From: Mycobacterium heidelbergense
GTDB taxonomy: Bacteria > Actinomycetota > Actinomycetes > Mycobacteriales > Mycobacteriaceae
NCBI RefSeq assembly: GCF_010730745.1
Contig: NZ_AP022615.1
Span: 620,001 to 684,000, forward strand
Length of the DNA stretch: 64,000 nucleotides
Direction of reading: 5' to 3'
In this document: positions 1-8,840 of the stretch, in pieces
Layout of the letters: each line of letters begins with the position of its first letter
Position numbering within the stretch: the stretch's first letter is position 1
The notes under the pieces: generated by a model
Databases searched by the model: none
What the model was told of the DNA's origin: nothing
What the model saw: the letters and a program-made list of their open reading frames with translations, nothing else
Translations under genes and position numbers: made by a program

Positions 1-34
1 TCCCAATGACATACAACGGCGAAGACCCGCCGTA

Positions 35-53
35 GCGCACCGGCGCGGTGCGC
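35..53 (-). terminator. Perfect hairpin downstream of the first operon
   Basis: GCGCACCG, a 3-nt loop GCG, then CGGTGCGC form a perfect 8-bp GC stem starting 10 nt past the stop of the minus-strand gene that ends at 63. There is no U-tract, so it would be an I-shaped, mycobacterial-style terminator of the eight-gene operon. Function is inferred from position and stem strength only. Confidence 0.45.
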
Positions 54-62
54 GAATCGTTC

Positions 63-1193
63 CTATGACGGTTTGGCAACTCGATGTCCGTCCAGCAGGC
101 CGGTCAACCCGCTCGGTTCGTGTGGCCCGATGGCGATCTGTTCGACGACGCCGACGCCGCGGCGGTCACCCATCGTTGCGGTTACGAGGTTTTGGAGGTG
201 GATTGAGGCGAAGTCGGTGGGATCGAAGTCGTCCAGTCTGATTGACTCGCGCCCGGTCTCGAGCGGGCCGTGGATGGTTCCGTGACCCCAGTGGGGATGC
301 CAATAGCCGATGCCGCGCATGCGGAAGGTGAACTTCTTTTCGACCTCGATGAGGACTTCGCCCTCGTCGGGGTGATCGAACCACAACCGCGCGCGTTTGA
401 TTTCTCGGCGTCCCGGCTCCCATTCGAGTTCGTAACGGATGTCATGACATTCGCGGACACCGGCCGTACTCCACGCGGTTGCGCCGTCGGGGATGGGATC
501 GATGACCAGCGCGGTCTCAAGCCACCGTCTGCCGTCTTCGTGCTCGTGCACGGCCAGATGAGTGAAGCGGTCGCCGAAATGCAGTGGTGCCCAAAGCCAG
601 AACACCTGGAACGGCATGGGCTGTCGGATGACCTGCACCTGCTCACCAATCGGGCGCACGCCCCACGAGCGATCCCGCGTGCCCGAAACCTCGACGGGAT
701 CGATCTGCAGCTCGTCGCCGTCGACGGTGACGGTGCCTTGCCAGGTGCCCCACTGGGTTAGACGAGTGTGGTCGGTGAGCAGGATTCCCTCGGGCGTGCG
801 TCGTTGCTGGCGGGGTTCCTCGACGGCGACGGTCGTCGCGCGGAAAACCAGGTCGCACGCGATGCCGTGATCATTGGGCTCGACGACGTAACGGATGGTG
901 CGCATCGGTTCGACCACGTCGACGCGGATCGGCCCGACGGTGGTGGATCGGTCGGTCGGCATCGCGCCGGAGGCGAAGACCGAGTGCTCCACCCCGTCGC
1001 GCACGATGCTGAATGCGGCGTCGATCACGCCCCGCACCGGGTAATGACCCATTGCCGCACCGAAGTAGAACGCTCCGTCGCGTTGATGCCCGTTGAACCA
1101 GTACCGGTCGTAGTGGTTGATATCGCCCGTGGCGGGGTGGGCGATCGGATCCGCTGAGGGGTGGATTGGGAAGTCGTCGAACGGGCTTAGCAA
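63..1193 (-). CDS. Uncharacterised AttH/lipocalin-like protein (DUF7064/7065-type)
   Basis: 376 residues with no signal peptide. I place it, from memory, in an uncharacterised actinobacterial family seen in catabolic clusters. Hallmarks are an N-terminal segment around YDRYWFNGHQRDG, a central GTRDRSWGVRP motif near residue 175, and many beta-strand-like stretches expected of a double lipocalin or hydroxyneurosporene-synthase-like fold. The start is TTG, chosen because GGAGGAA lies just upstream and the reading begins MLSPFDDFP. It is the last gene of the eight-gene operon, 15 bp after the SDR gene. A role in binding or altering a lipophilic substrate is plausible but only inferred. Confidence 0.75.
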   Translation of the reverse strand: MLSPFDDFPIHPSADPIAHPATGDINHYDRYWFNGHQRDGAFYFGAAMGHYPVRGVIDAAFSIVRDGVEHSVFASGAMPTDRSTTVGPIRVDVVEPMRTIRYVVEPNDHGIACDLVFRATTVAVEEPRQQRRTPEGILLTDHTRLTQWGTWQGTVTVDGDELQIDPVEVSGTRDRSWGVRPIGEQVQVIRQPMPFQVFWLWAPLHFGDRFTHLAVHEHEDGRRWLETALVIDPIPDGATAWSTAGVRECHDIRYELEWEPGRREIKRARLWFDHPDEGEVLIEVEKKFTFRMRGIGYWHPHWGHGTIHGPLETGRESIRLDDFDPTDFASIHLQNLVTATMGDRRGVGVVEQIAIGPHEPSGLTGLLDGHRVAKPS

Positions 1194-1208
1194 GGTTCCT
1201 CCAGGTGG

Positions 1209-1994
1209 TTAGAGTTTGGCGACTGCGCCGCCGTCGACGTCGAGGACTGCGGCGGTGATGAAAGCTGCTTCGTCGGAAGCCAGGAACGCCACGGCGGCTG
1301 CGACGTCCTCCGCGCGGCCGTGGCGCTTGAGTAACTGGATGTCTTGATAGTGGGACCAAAACAGGCGGTCCTCGCCGAGGAAACTCTGCCACTTGTCGGT
1401 CAGGATGCGGCCTGGGCGCACCACGTTGACGCGCAGCCCATGCTCGCCGCCGCGGCCCGCGAGATGCTTTGCGAGTCCCTCGATCCCGGCCTTGCTCGCC
1501 TGGTAGGCAGCAGAGGGCTGAAAGCCACCCATCCGTTCCATCTCGTGCGCGCCGACGCCCATCCACGCCGAAAGCGACGAGATGACAACGATGTTTCCCT
1601 GTGTCGACACCAGATGGGGCCACGCCGCCCGACACGTGAGCATCGTGCCGTGCAGGTTGATGTCGACCAACTCCCGCCATTGCTCGAAGGGTTCGTCGGG
1701 CCAGGGCCCGATGTTGGCGCCGCCCGCGTTGGCGACGACCACATCAAGCCGCCCATGGCGGTCCACGGCCGCATCGATGACGCCGGCAACCGACCCCTCG
1801 TCGGTGATATCCGCAGCGACAAACGTCGCCCCGTCGGGCAATGGCAACTCTGGCGCATGACGTGCACAGGTGACGATCGAGGCCCCTTCGCCGGCAAGGC
1901 GTTCCACGATACCGCGCCCGATTCCGGTGGTCCCTCCGGTCACGATCGCGACCCGGCCCCGGTAGCGCTCAATGCTAATCCGGGACGCCGTCAC
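1209..1994 (-). CDS. SDR family oxidoreductase
   Basis: 261-residue classical short-chain dehydrogenase/reductase. The N-terminal Rossmann motif TGGTTGIG (from about residue 19) binds NAD(P). NAG sits at the end of strand 4, the catalytic Ser is in VVISSLS, and the YQASK motif supplies Tyr and Lys. It would oxidise or reduce an alcohol or ketone. The segment between Ser and Tyr is lengthened (GVGAHEMERMGGFQPSAA), which usually shapes the substrate pocket. The start is GTG, overlapping the upstream phosphotransferase stop by 4 bases (GTGA), so the two are probably translationally coupled. The substrate is unknown. Confidence 0.9.
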   Translation of the reverse strand: MTASRISIERYRGRVAIVTGGTTGIGRGIVERLAGEGASIVTCARHAPELPLPDGATFVAADITDEGSVAGVIDAAVDRHGRLDVVVANAGGANIGPWPDEPFEQWRELVDINLHGTMLTCRAAWPHLVSTQGNIVVISSLSAWMGVGAHEMERMGGFQPSAAYQASKAGIEGLAKHLAGRGGEHGLRVNVVRPGRILTDKWQSFLGEDRLFWSHYQDIQLLKRHGRAEDVAAAVAFLASDEAAFITAAVLDVDGGAVAKL

Positions 1995-3046
1995 AGCAGA
2001 GACATCGCGTCTAGATCACGGATCGCCGCCGACGCCCGCTCGGCCATGATGGGGAACATCCGGTCGCCCCGTTCGGTGGGCTGGGCGACGGATGCGCCCA
2101 ACACGGTGATGAGCGGGCCTTGGAACAACCCGTAGCGGTAGTCCTCCCAACACTGTTCGGCGCCGTAGCCGTCGACTCCGAGCGCCACGAGGCGATGGTG
2201 GTAAGCCTCGACGATCCCCTTCTCGCCGACACGACGGCTTTCCGTCGACAGACCAGTGCCAACCAGGAAGGCGACATCGCGCAGCGGGCACCCGACGGTG
2301 ACGACCTGCCAATCGACCGCGACCACCGGGCGGGGCGCATCGGATCGCGCGAAGAGCAGATTATCCAGCCGGTAGTCACTGTGCAGCATGGCGAACGGCT
2401 CGGGCCGCCGAGTTGCCCACTCCACGAACCGATCAGCGAAGCCGCGCAGCGTGGCCGCGGTGTCCGGGGTTACCTCATAACGGTCCAGAAACTGCGCGGT
2501 GGCGTCCACCAGGAACGCGGCAGCCATTTCTGGGTACGCCCCGAGATCTGGTATGAGCCAGTCGAGTTCACGAACCGCCGGGTCGTTCCATGTCGGCGCG
2601 TGCAATCCGGCGACGTTGACCGCGGCCGCACGAGCCTGATCCAGAGAGCAACCGGCGATCTGGTCGCCGGCCTCGGCGGGTGAGAGGTCCTCCAGCACGA
2701 GCGTGAATCCGTCGCCGCGCTCGTTCATCCCGGCGAAGAAGCACCGAGGAGTGTCGAGATGCACCCGATTGGCGACCTCACGGTAAAACGTCGTCTCGCA
2801 CCGGTAGCCGAGCTGGCCGGCGGCGCGGCTTGCCGGATCGGTGGCCGGCAGCTTCACGATCAGCCGGTCCGGACCATCACCGGCGTCATACGCAATGAAC
2901 AGCCGATAACACGAACCCATCTGCCCGTTGCCGACCGGCTCCGTGATCACGCGGCAGACGGTGGTCACGATGCCGTTCTGCGCGAGGACAGCTGTCATCC
3001 ACTCCGGGTTGACATCGTCCACCGACTCTAGTGCCGCAGCTTCCAT
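1991..3046 (-). CDS. Aminoglycoside phosphotransferase-like / EcKinase-type kinase
   Basis: 351 residues. A C-terminal Brenner motif HSDYRLDNLLF supplies the catalytic Asp and Mg-binding Asn, followed by VAVDWQ with the second metal-binding Asp. The N-terminal lobe has LIVKLP with the ATP-binding Lys. This is the protein-kinase-like APH/choline-kinase fold. In mycobacterial catabolic clusters such proteins are common, and some act as acyl- or alcohol-directed kinases. There is no reason to call it an antibiotic resistance gene. It follows the aldehyde dehydrogenase by 46 bp and overlaps the next SDR, so it belongs to the operon and probably phosphorylates a pathway alcohol (inference). Confidence 0.85.
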   Translation of the reverse strand: MEAAALESVDDVNPEWMTAVLAQNGIVTTVCRVITEPVGNGQMGSCYRLFIAYDAGDGPDRLIVKLPATDPASRAAGQLGYRCETTFYREVANRVHLDTPRCFFAGMNERGDGFTLVLEDLSPAEAGDQIAGCSLDQARAAAVNVAGLHAPTWNDPAVRELDWLIPDLGAYPEMAAAFLVDATAQFLDRYEVTPDTAATLRGFADRFVEWATRRPEPFAMLHSDYRLDNLLFARSDAPRPVVAVDWQVVTVGCPLRDVAFLVGTGLSTESRRVGEKGIVEAYHHRLVALGVDGYGAEQCWEDYRYGLFQGPLITVLGASVAQPTERGDRMFPIMAERASAAIRDLDAMSLL

Positions 3047-3092
3047 CAGCTATCCAGCTCCAACGCCTTCGTGTCGCAGGTGCAGATAGACC

Positions 3093-4592
3093 TTAGATCC
3101 GGATGAACACATTTTTGGTGCGCAGGAACTCGAAGAGTCCTTCCCGGCCGCCTTCGCGGCCGTACCCACTCTGCTTGTAGCCACCGAACGGCGCCGCCGG
3201 TGGGAGCCCGGATGTCCCGTTGACCGAGATCGTTCCCGCCTGCAGTAGCGGTGCGATGCGGTGCACGCGGGCGATGTCGCGGGTCTGTACGAACGCGCCC
3301 AGGCCGTAGGGGGTTGCGTTGGCGATGTCGACGGCCTGGTCCTCGGTGTCGAACGGCGTGATGGCCAGCACCGGGCCGAACAATTCCTCTTGCGCGACAG
3401 GGCTTTCGGGATCGACGTCAACGAGCAGGGTCGGTTCGATGTAGTAGCCTCCGGCAATGTCGGGGGCGAGCTTATCCGGTGGCGCGGCGTGTCCCCCGCT
3501 GATCAGGCGCGCGGCGGCGCCGGTTTGTGCGCGTTGTATTGCCGTGAGCACGCGCGCGTAAGCCGCCTCGTTCACCACGGGGCCCAGGGTCGTTTCGGAG
3601 GCAAACGGGTCGCCCAGACGCAGCCCCGATATAGCTTCCGCGGTCGCTGCGACCACCTCGTCGTAAACAGATCGGTGCACCAACATGCGGGTTGCCAGGA
3701 CGCAGCCCTGCCCGGCCATCGTGAAACAGGACTGCACCGACAGCGCTGCGGCCGCGTTAAGGTCGGCGTCGGGGAAAACAAGGTTGGCCGACTTGCCGCC
3801 GAGTTCGAGCACGACGGGTTTTACGGTGTGCCTGGCGGCGTCGAGGATGTTTTTCGCGGTGGCGATTCCGCCGGTGAATGAGATTTTTCCGACGTCGGGA
3901 TGCCGGACCAGGGCTTCGCCGGCCGCGGCGCCGCCGGGCAACACCTGCAGCACTCCTGGTGGCACACCGGCTTCCAGGGCGATTTCGGCGAACCGGGCCA
4001 CCGTATATGGGGCAAGATCGGGCGTTTTTAACACCACGCAGTTGCCCGCGGCCAGGGCGGGAGCGACCTTCATGCCCACCGAGACCATCGGTCCGTTCCA
4101 GGTCAGGATGATTCCGACGACACCGTAGGGTTCGGCCAGGGTGTAGTCGAAGCCGGCGTTGAACGCCGGGGTCAGTGGAATGGTGGCGCCCTCGATTTTG
4201 TCTGACCAGCCGGCGTAGTACCCGAACCAGGCGGCGCACATGTAGGACAGGCTCATCGAGGTGGTCAACGGGTGGCCTAATTCGGCGGTCGTGCGCCTGC
4301 CCAACTCCGGCAGGTCGGCCTCCACCAATTCCTCGATGCGCTGCAAGATGCGCCGGCGTTTGTCCGCAGACAGCGCCCGCCACCCCGGATACGCCCGTTT
4401 GGCCGCGGCGACGGCGGCCTCGACTTCCTCGGGGCCGCACATTGCGATGGTGCCGTTGACCCTTCCGGTGGCGGGATCGGTGTGGTCCACCTCGCCGAGG
4501 GACGTCTGGTCAAGCCATGCCCCGTCGATGAGTGGCCGGGCGATGCCGAGTTGGCGCCGCTTGGCCAGCGGGTCATCGATGAGTGTGGTCAT
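3093..4592 (-). CDS. NAD(P)-dependent aldehyde dehydrogenase
   Basis: 499 residues, the usual ALDH length. The NAD-binding segment is followed by LELGGKSANLV with the general-base Glu and by QGCVLATR with the nucleophilic Cys. PFGGYKQSGYGREGG near the C terminus is typical. It oxidises an aldehyde to the acid. The reading frame is open for 17 more codons upstream, but I chose the internal ATG at 4592 because AAAGGAGA lies about 10 nt before it and the protein then begins MTTLIDDP. It sits 47 bp after the hydroxyisobutyrate-dehydrogenase-like gene in the operon. Confidence 0.93.
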   Translation of the reverse strand: MTTLIDDPLAKRRQLGIARPLIDGAWLDQTSLGEVDHTDPATGRVNGTIAMCGPEEVEAAVAAAKRAYPGWRALSADKRRRILQRIEELVEADLPELGRRTTAELGHPLTTSMSLSYMCAAWFGYYAGWSDKIEGATIPLTPAFNAGFDYTLAEPYGVVGIILTWNGPMVSVGMKVAPALAAGNCVVLKTPDLAPYTVARFAEIALEAGVPPGVLQVLPGGAAAGEALVRHPDVGKISFTGGIATAKNILDAARHTVKPVVLELGGKSANLVFPDADLNAAAALSVQSCFTMAGQGCVLATRMLVHRSVYDEVVAATAEAISGLRLGDPFASETTLGPVVNEAAYARVLTAIQRAQTGAAARLISGGHAAPPDKLAPDIAGGYYIEPTLLVDVDPESPVAQEELFGPVLAITPFDTEDQAVDIANATPYGLGAFVQTRDIARVHRIAPLLQAGTISVNGTSGLPPAAPFGGYKQSGYGREGGREGLFEFLRTKNVFIRI

Positions 4593-4639
4593 AGCTGCGC
4601 GTCTCCTTTGATCCGTTGATGTGTTCGGTGCTGTCGAGG

Positions 4640-5482
4640 TCACACGCAGAGGTCGTGTCCCATCGCCGCCAGCATCCGGTGGGCGGCGGTCAGCAAATGA
4701 TCACCGCCGGTGGCGTTTTCGGCGAGGTCTCGGGCGATGGCGACGTCTTTGCCGAGCAAGCCCGCGACGGTGCGCACGCGAGCCGACGGTGGCCGAAGGT
4801 CTCCGAGTAGCCCGGCGTACATCTGCACCGCGAAGCTGCGTCCGCTGGCGTGCTGCAGGATGCTCAGCAGGGCGGTCTCGTTCACGCCCAAATCAGCGGC
4901 GAGCTCGACAGTCTCATGTGCCAAACCGAGCGTTGCCGTAAACAGCAGGTTGTTGAGGAGTTTGGCGAGCTGGCCGGAGCCCAGGGCTCCGACGTGCACG
5001 ACAGGGTTGCCGAAAGCGGACAGCACGGGCGCGACCCTGGTGTAAACGTCGTGATCGCCGCCCACCATCACGAGCAGGCGCCGAGCACGGGCCGCCCCGC
5101 CGCCGCCGCTGACCGGTGCGTCTAGTACGTCGGCGCCTCGTTCGCTGAAGCGGTCGCCCAGTTGCCGGCAGGTTGTGGGGTGCACGGTGCTGTGAATCAG
5201 CACCGACGTTCCCGGCGTGATCCCGGCCAACAATCCGTTCGGGCGCAGCGCCACCTCGACCACATCGTCGTCATTGAGCACGCAGATGCCGACCACATCG
5301 GCCAGTTCAGCGAGTTCGGCGGGGTTGGATGCTATGCGCGCGGTGTTGGCGAACGGCTCGAGGGCCTCGGGTCGGCGGGCCCACAACACGGTGTCGTGAC
5401 CCGCGTCGATGAGTGCCTGGGCCATCGGCGCGCCCTGGCTTCCGAGGCCGATGAATCCGACGGTCGGCTTGGCGGCGGTCAT
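4640..5482 (-). CDS. 3-hydroxyisobutyrate dehydrogenase-family oxidoreductase
   Basis: 280-residue beta-hydroxyacid dehydrogenase. GFIGLGSQGAPMA at residues 9-21 is the NAD(P) Rossmann motif. DAPVSGGGGAA matches the substrate-binding signature, and GSGQLAKLLNN contains the catalytic Lys. The family oxidises beta-hydroxyacids to semialdehydes or reduces imines and glyoxylates. The start ATG overlaps the upstream SDR stop by 4 bases. Together with the adjacent ALDH it could convert a hydroxy acid through its semialdehyde to an acid, though this linkage is an inference from order. Confidence 0.9.
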   Translation of the reverse strand: MTAAKPTVGFIGLGSQGAPMAQALIDAGHDTVLWARRPEALEPFANTARIASNPAELAELADVVGICVLNDDDVVEVALRPNGLLAGITPGTSVLIHSTVHPTTCRQLGDRFSERGADVLDAPVSGGGGAARARRLLVMVGGDHDVYTRVAPVLSAFGNPVVHVGALGSGQLAKLLNNLLFTATLGLAHETVELAADLGVNETALLSILQHASGRSFAVQMYAGLLGDLRPPSARVRTVAGLLGKDVAIARDLAENATGGDHLLTAAHRMLAAMGHDLCV

Positions 5483-6276
5483 GGGCCGGCCAACGCGGCG
5501 ATCTGGGCGTCCAGGAAGGCGTCGATGTCGTCGGCCCGCTTGCGCACGATGTCGGCAACTTCGTGGTGGGTGGTGAGGAAAAAGGTGTCGTTCTTGATGG
5601 CGTCGACGACGAGCCGTCCCACTTCGGTGGCCTCAATGGGCGCAAGGCTGGGCGCCCGTATCGATTTCGGGGTGCCGAACACGGTGACCTGTTCGGCGAT
5701 GGCTGTCCGCACGGGTCCGGGGCATAGGCATGTGACTCCCACCCCGCGGGGACGGGTATAGAGCGCCAGCGACTCGGACAGTGTCACGACGGCGCCCTTG
5801 CTGGCGGCATAGGGAAGACGGTCGTAGCCGTAGGGCCACAACGCCGACGTCGATGCGGTGTTGACGATGTGACCGCGGCCCTGGGCCAGCAGTCCCGGCA
5901 GGAAGACCCGCAGGCTGCGGGCGATCGACAGCACGTTGGTGTCGAAGGTGTGCGCCCACGCCGACAGCGGCAGGTCTTCAGGCGCCCCGACTGCGATGAC
6001 ACCGACGTTGTTCATGACGATGTCGACGGCGCCGTACTCGGCCAGCGCCGCGTCCTGCAGGCGCTGGACGTCCGCATCGCGGGTCACGTCACAGCCCACG
6101 GCGTGGGCGCTGCCCCCCCGGGAGGCGATCTGCTCAGCGGTTCCCGACGCTCGTTCGAGGTCGATATCGGATACGACTATCCGGGTCCCTTCTGCGGCCA
6201 GCGCCAACGCGCACGCGCGACCGATGCCGCTGCCGGCACCGGTGATGACCGCGACCGCGCCGGTGAGGTCACGCAT
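5479..6276 (-). CDS. SDR family oxidoreductase
   Basis: 265-residue classical SDR. TGAGSGIG near residue 13 binds the cofactor, NNVG is in the strand-4 position, NTAST carries the Ser, and YAASK supplies Tyr and Lys. LCPGPVRT follows. Its start ATG shares one base with the stop of the carboxymuconolactone-decarboxylase-like gene, and its stop overlaps the next gene by 4 bases. It is a mid-operon dehydrogenase, and its substrate is not evident. Confidence 0.92.
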   Translation of the reverse strand: MRDLTGAVAVITGAGSGIGRACALALAAEGTRIVVSDIDLERASGTAEQIASRGGSAHAVGCDVTRDADVQRLQDAALAEYGAVDIVMNNVGVIAVGAPEDLPLSAWAHTFDTNVLSIARSLRVFLPGLLAQGRGHIVNTASTSALWPYGYDRLPYAASKGAVVTLSESLALYTRPRGVGVTCLCPGPVRTAIAEQVTVFGTPKSIRAPSLAPIEATEVGRLVVDAIKNDTFFLTTHHEVADIVRKRADDIDAFLDAQIAALAGP

Positions 6277-7091
6277 TACCGTGCTGCCTCTGCGGCGCCA
6301 CGCTGGATGCCCGCCCAGCTCTCACTGACCACCTCGTCGAGGAACTCGGCTTTGGCGAAGCCCGAATAGACGGCGAAATGCAGTATCAGCTCGCGCATCT
6401 CGTCGATGGTGACGTCGCCGCTTTTGAGCGCGGAGTAAAAGTGCGACCTGATCGGTCCGACGGTGTCGTCGAGACCGACACAGGCCAACGTGATGAATCG
6501 GCGGTCGCGCGTCGTCAGCCCGGGGCGTTGCCACACCTCGCCGAACACGAAGTTCAGAATGCCGGCGGTGCGGTATGCCGTCGTTCGGCCCGGATAGGGG
6601 ACGCAGTTGACCGCGGCGAAACACTGCTCGCCGTTGCTGATTCGCGTCTCGGGATCCATCCCGGCACTCCAGACATCCCAGGGTCGGCCGTCGGGCCCGG
6701 GCTCTCCGCGCTCGGCGGCGACGCGGGACTGTTGGCGCCAGACCACTTCGTCGAGGAACGAGGCCTTGGGCCAGCCGCAGTAGACGGCGAAATGCAGAAC
6801 GAACTCCTGCATTTGCTCGAAGGTCATGTCGCCACTGCGCAGCGCGGCGTACACGTGGGCTTCAATGGGTGCGACGGTATCGGCTGCGCCCACGCAGGCC
6901 AGGGTGATCCACCGTCGGTCCCGTCGGCTAAGGCCGGGGCGCGCCCACACTTCGGGGAAGACGAAGTCGAGCAGTCCGGCATCGCGGTAGGGGCTGGCAT
7001 CCAAGGCGCTGGGGACGGTCATGACGTCGCTGAAGACCGCCTCGCCTCGTCGGCGCCGTTCCGCGCTGTCGGTGGCTAATTCTGATGTCAT
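6276..7091 (-). CDS. Carboxymuconolactone decarboxylase family protein, two CMD domains
   Basis: 271 residues made of two related AhpD/CMD repeats. Each contains RDRR(W/F)ITLACVG, an (A/S)H histidine after PI, and a C-terminal LHFAVY...KA.FLDEVV segment. Neither repeat has the CXXC of the peroxiredoxin-like AhpD type, which points to the decarboxylase branch. The reading frame is open upstream for 53 codons, but the ATG at 7091 is preceded by GGGAGG and begins MTSELATD, so it is preferred. In mycobacteria such doubles occur in aromatic and terpenoid degradation clusters. The reaction here is not established. Confidence 0.88.
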   Translation of the reverse strand: MTSELATDSAERRRRGEAVFSDVMTVPSALDASPYRDAGLLDFVFPEVWARPGLSRRDRRWITLACVGAADTVAPIEAHVYAALRSGDMTFEQMQEFVLHFAVYCGWPKASFLDEVVWRQQSRVAAERGEPGPDGRPWDVWSAGMDPETRISNGEQCFAAVNCVPYPGRTTAYRTAGILNFVFGEVWQRPGLTTRDRRFITLACVGLDDTVGPIRSHFYSALKSGDVTIDEMRELILHFAVYSGFAKAEFLDEVVSESWAGIQRGAAEAAR

Positions 7092-7131
7092 GTGGTTGGC
7101 CTCCCGCTGACCGTTTCCGGTATGTCGATGA

Positions 7132-7914
7132 CTAAAAGCGCATGATCCAGCCGCCGTCGACACTGATGGTTTGGCCAGTAATCCACCCGCCGGCCGCCGA
7201 CACCAAAAGCAGTAGGGTGCCAACCAGATCCTCAGGGGGACCTTCGACATGGGTTTTGAGTGGGATCGGCGCTTTGATCGATTCCCGGATCGGCCCGTCT
7301 GGGAGCGCCCGCATGCCGGCCTCGTCGGCGACCAGACCGGGCGCGATCGCGTTCACCGTGATGCCTTTGGCGCCCAGCTGAGCCGCGAGGTTCATCGTCA
7401 ATCCCACCAGGGCGTACTTGCTGACTCCGTAAACGCCGGCGGGCTGGAAGGCGCCCGCCGAGACCATGTTCACGATCCGGCCGCCGCCGCGCGCAGCCAT
7501 CGCCGGCGTCGCGGCCTGCGTGCACAGCAGCGGTCCGGTCAGGTTTACCGCGATGACTCGCTCCCACCAGTCCAACGGGAAGGTGTCCAGGGGGCCGAAG
7601 GGGATTTCTGCCATCAAGGCGGCGCTGTTGATCAGGATGTCCAGCCCACCCCAGCGCTCCGTCGTATCGGCGACGACCGCCTTCGTCGAATCGGGGTTGG
7701 TCACGTCGAGTCCGACGCCGATGGCCGCGCCGCCATCGGCGGCAATGGAGTCGGCCACCTTGGCCGCGCGTTCATGGTCGAGGTCTGCCAGCACCACCGA
7801 AGCGCCCTGCTCGGCGAGCGCGCGGCCGAACACCGCCCCAATACCGCCCGCACCGCCAGTGATGATCGCGACTTTGCCCGCTAGATCGGTGTGCACCCAC
7901 ACAGACTCGGGCAT
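7132..7914 (-). CDS. SDR family oxidoreductase, first gene of the operon
   Basis: 260 residues from the ATG at 7914 (MPESVWVHTDLAG). TGGAGGIG binds NAD(P), NSAA is in the strand-4 position, MVSAGAF carries the Ser, and YGVSK supplies Tyr and Lys. The end SVDGGWIMRF is typical of FabG-like SDRs. A longer open frame runs upstream to 8298, but it crosses the divergent TetR gene and its first 128 residues have no SDR character, so I reject that start. Promoter and operator must lie in 7915-8046, shared with the TetR gene. Confidence 0.9.
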   Translation of the reverse strand: MPESVWVHTDLAGKVAIITGGAGGIGAVFGRALAEQGASVVLADLDHERAAKVADSIAADGGAAIGVGLDVTNPDSTKAVVADTTERWGGLDILINSAALMAEIPFGPLDTFPLDWWERVIAVNLTGPLLCTQAATPAMAARGGGRIVNMVSAGAFQPAGVYGVSKYALVGLTMNLAAQLGAKGITVNAIAPGLVADEAGMRALPDGPIRESIKAPIPLKTHVEGPPEDLVGTLLLLVSAAGGWITGQTISVDGGWIMRF

Positions 7915-8031
7915 CGCAGTGTCTAATGTCAATCGAGTGCCATATTTTTCCCTTCGCAGCACATCCGGACGAGCGGCCGTTGTGCGAGGCGTCGGGACAC
8001 AGCGATCGACATTGCAGACGGTGCCGGGGGG

Positions 8032-8047
8032 TGTCACTCTAGTGACA
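8032..8047. promoter_or_regulatory. TetR-type operator palindrome
   Basis: TGTCACTCTAGTGACA is two 7-bp arms with a 2-bp centre, in the divergent region between the eight-gene operon (start 7914) and the TetR gene. Its last base is the first base of the TetR ATG at 8047. That suggests either a leaderless TetR mRNA repressed at its start or a start codon slightly downstream. Most likely the TetR autoregulatory site. Confidence 0.6.
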
Positions 8048-8667
8048 TGTTTCCCTTGAGTGTCGTAACTGGCGAGGAGACTGCGGCCACGAGCCGACGT
8101 GACCGGAACAAGTTGCGCACCCGGTTTCGGTTGCAGCGTGCCGCACTGGAGCTGTTCGCAACCCATGGTTATGACGCGACGACCATCGCCCAAATCACCG
8201 AGGCCGCCGACGTTTCGCTCCGGACGTTTTTTCGGTATTTCGACGCGAAGGATGAGGTGCTGTTCGCCTGCGATGAGGGTGAGCCGCCGTTCTTTCAACT
8301 ACTACGCGACCAACCACTTGATGTCGACGACATCGCGGCCGTGCGAGGCGCGCTTGCGGCCCTGTTGCCCCAGTCCCGCGCCGAGGAGGAGCGTACTCTG
8401 CTCCTCAAGCGCGCACTGGTCTCAACACCGGCTCTGGAAGGCCGAAACTTGGCGATTCAGCGCGACTTTCAGAACAGGATCGCCCTGACTCTTGCCCAGC
8501 GGCGGGGTCTCAGCCAACCCGACGATGCGTCGCTGGTCGCTGCAGCGATCACGCAGGCGGTGATGCACTTGGCGTTCGATCGCTGGGCCGCCAGCGGCGG
8601 ACGCGAGGACCTTCAGGCAGACCTAGGCACGTTATTCGACCTGGTTACGTCTATACCGTCGGGATAG
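8047..8667 (+). CDS. TetR family transcriptional regulator
   Basis: 206 residues. The N-terminal HTH spans about residues 22-68: FATHGYDATTIAQITEAADV followed by SLRTFFRYFDAKDEVL, a textbook TetR helix-turn-helix. The C-terminal ligand domain is unassigned. It is divergent from the operon at 63-7914, and a near-perfect palindrome overlaps its start, so it probably represses itself and that operon until an inducer binds. A start a few codons downstream (TTG at 8056) cannot be excluded. It is convergent with mmsA on its other side. Confidence 0.93.
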   Translation: MFPLSVVTGEETAATSRRDRNKLRTRFRLQRAALELFATHGYDATTIAQITEAADVSLRTFFRYFDAKDEVLFACDEGEPPFFQLLRDQPLDVDDIAAVRGALAALLPQSRAEEERTLLLKRALVSTPALEGRNLAIQRDFQNRIALTLAQRRGLSQPDDASLVAAAITQAVMHLAFDRWAASGGREDLQADLGTLFDLVTSIPSG

Positions 8668-8735
8668 GTCAGGCGCTGAATGCCGGAAACCGAAGCGCTG
8701 CAACAGCTTATGACGTTGAGGGCGACAATATAGCC

Positions 8736-8789
8736 AACCTCGATACAACCCCGTCGAGCAGTCCGGCGACATGGGCCGGGGTCGAGGTT
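8736..8789. terminator. Long imperfect inverted repeat between convergent genes
   Basis: AACCTCGA (8736-8743), a 5-nt interruption and CCCCG pair with CGGGG and TCGAGGTT (ending 8789), with a loop of about 23 nt. It lies between the TetR stop (8667) and the mmsA stop (8841), so it may terminate both converging transcripts. There is no T-run, and function is inferred. Confidence 0.35.
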
Positions 8790-8840
8790 AGTTCCCCGAC
8801 TGCCTCGGCAACCGAAAGTGGTTGCCCGTCAAGGGCTCGC

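Noticed and set aside
1991..3046. Antibiotic resistance phosphotransferase
   Set aside because: Fold is APH-like, but the context is a catabolic operon and the sequence is of the general EcKinase type; no basis for a resistance claim.
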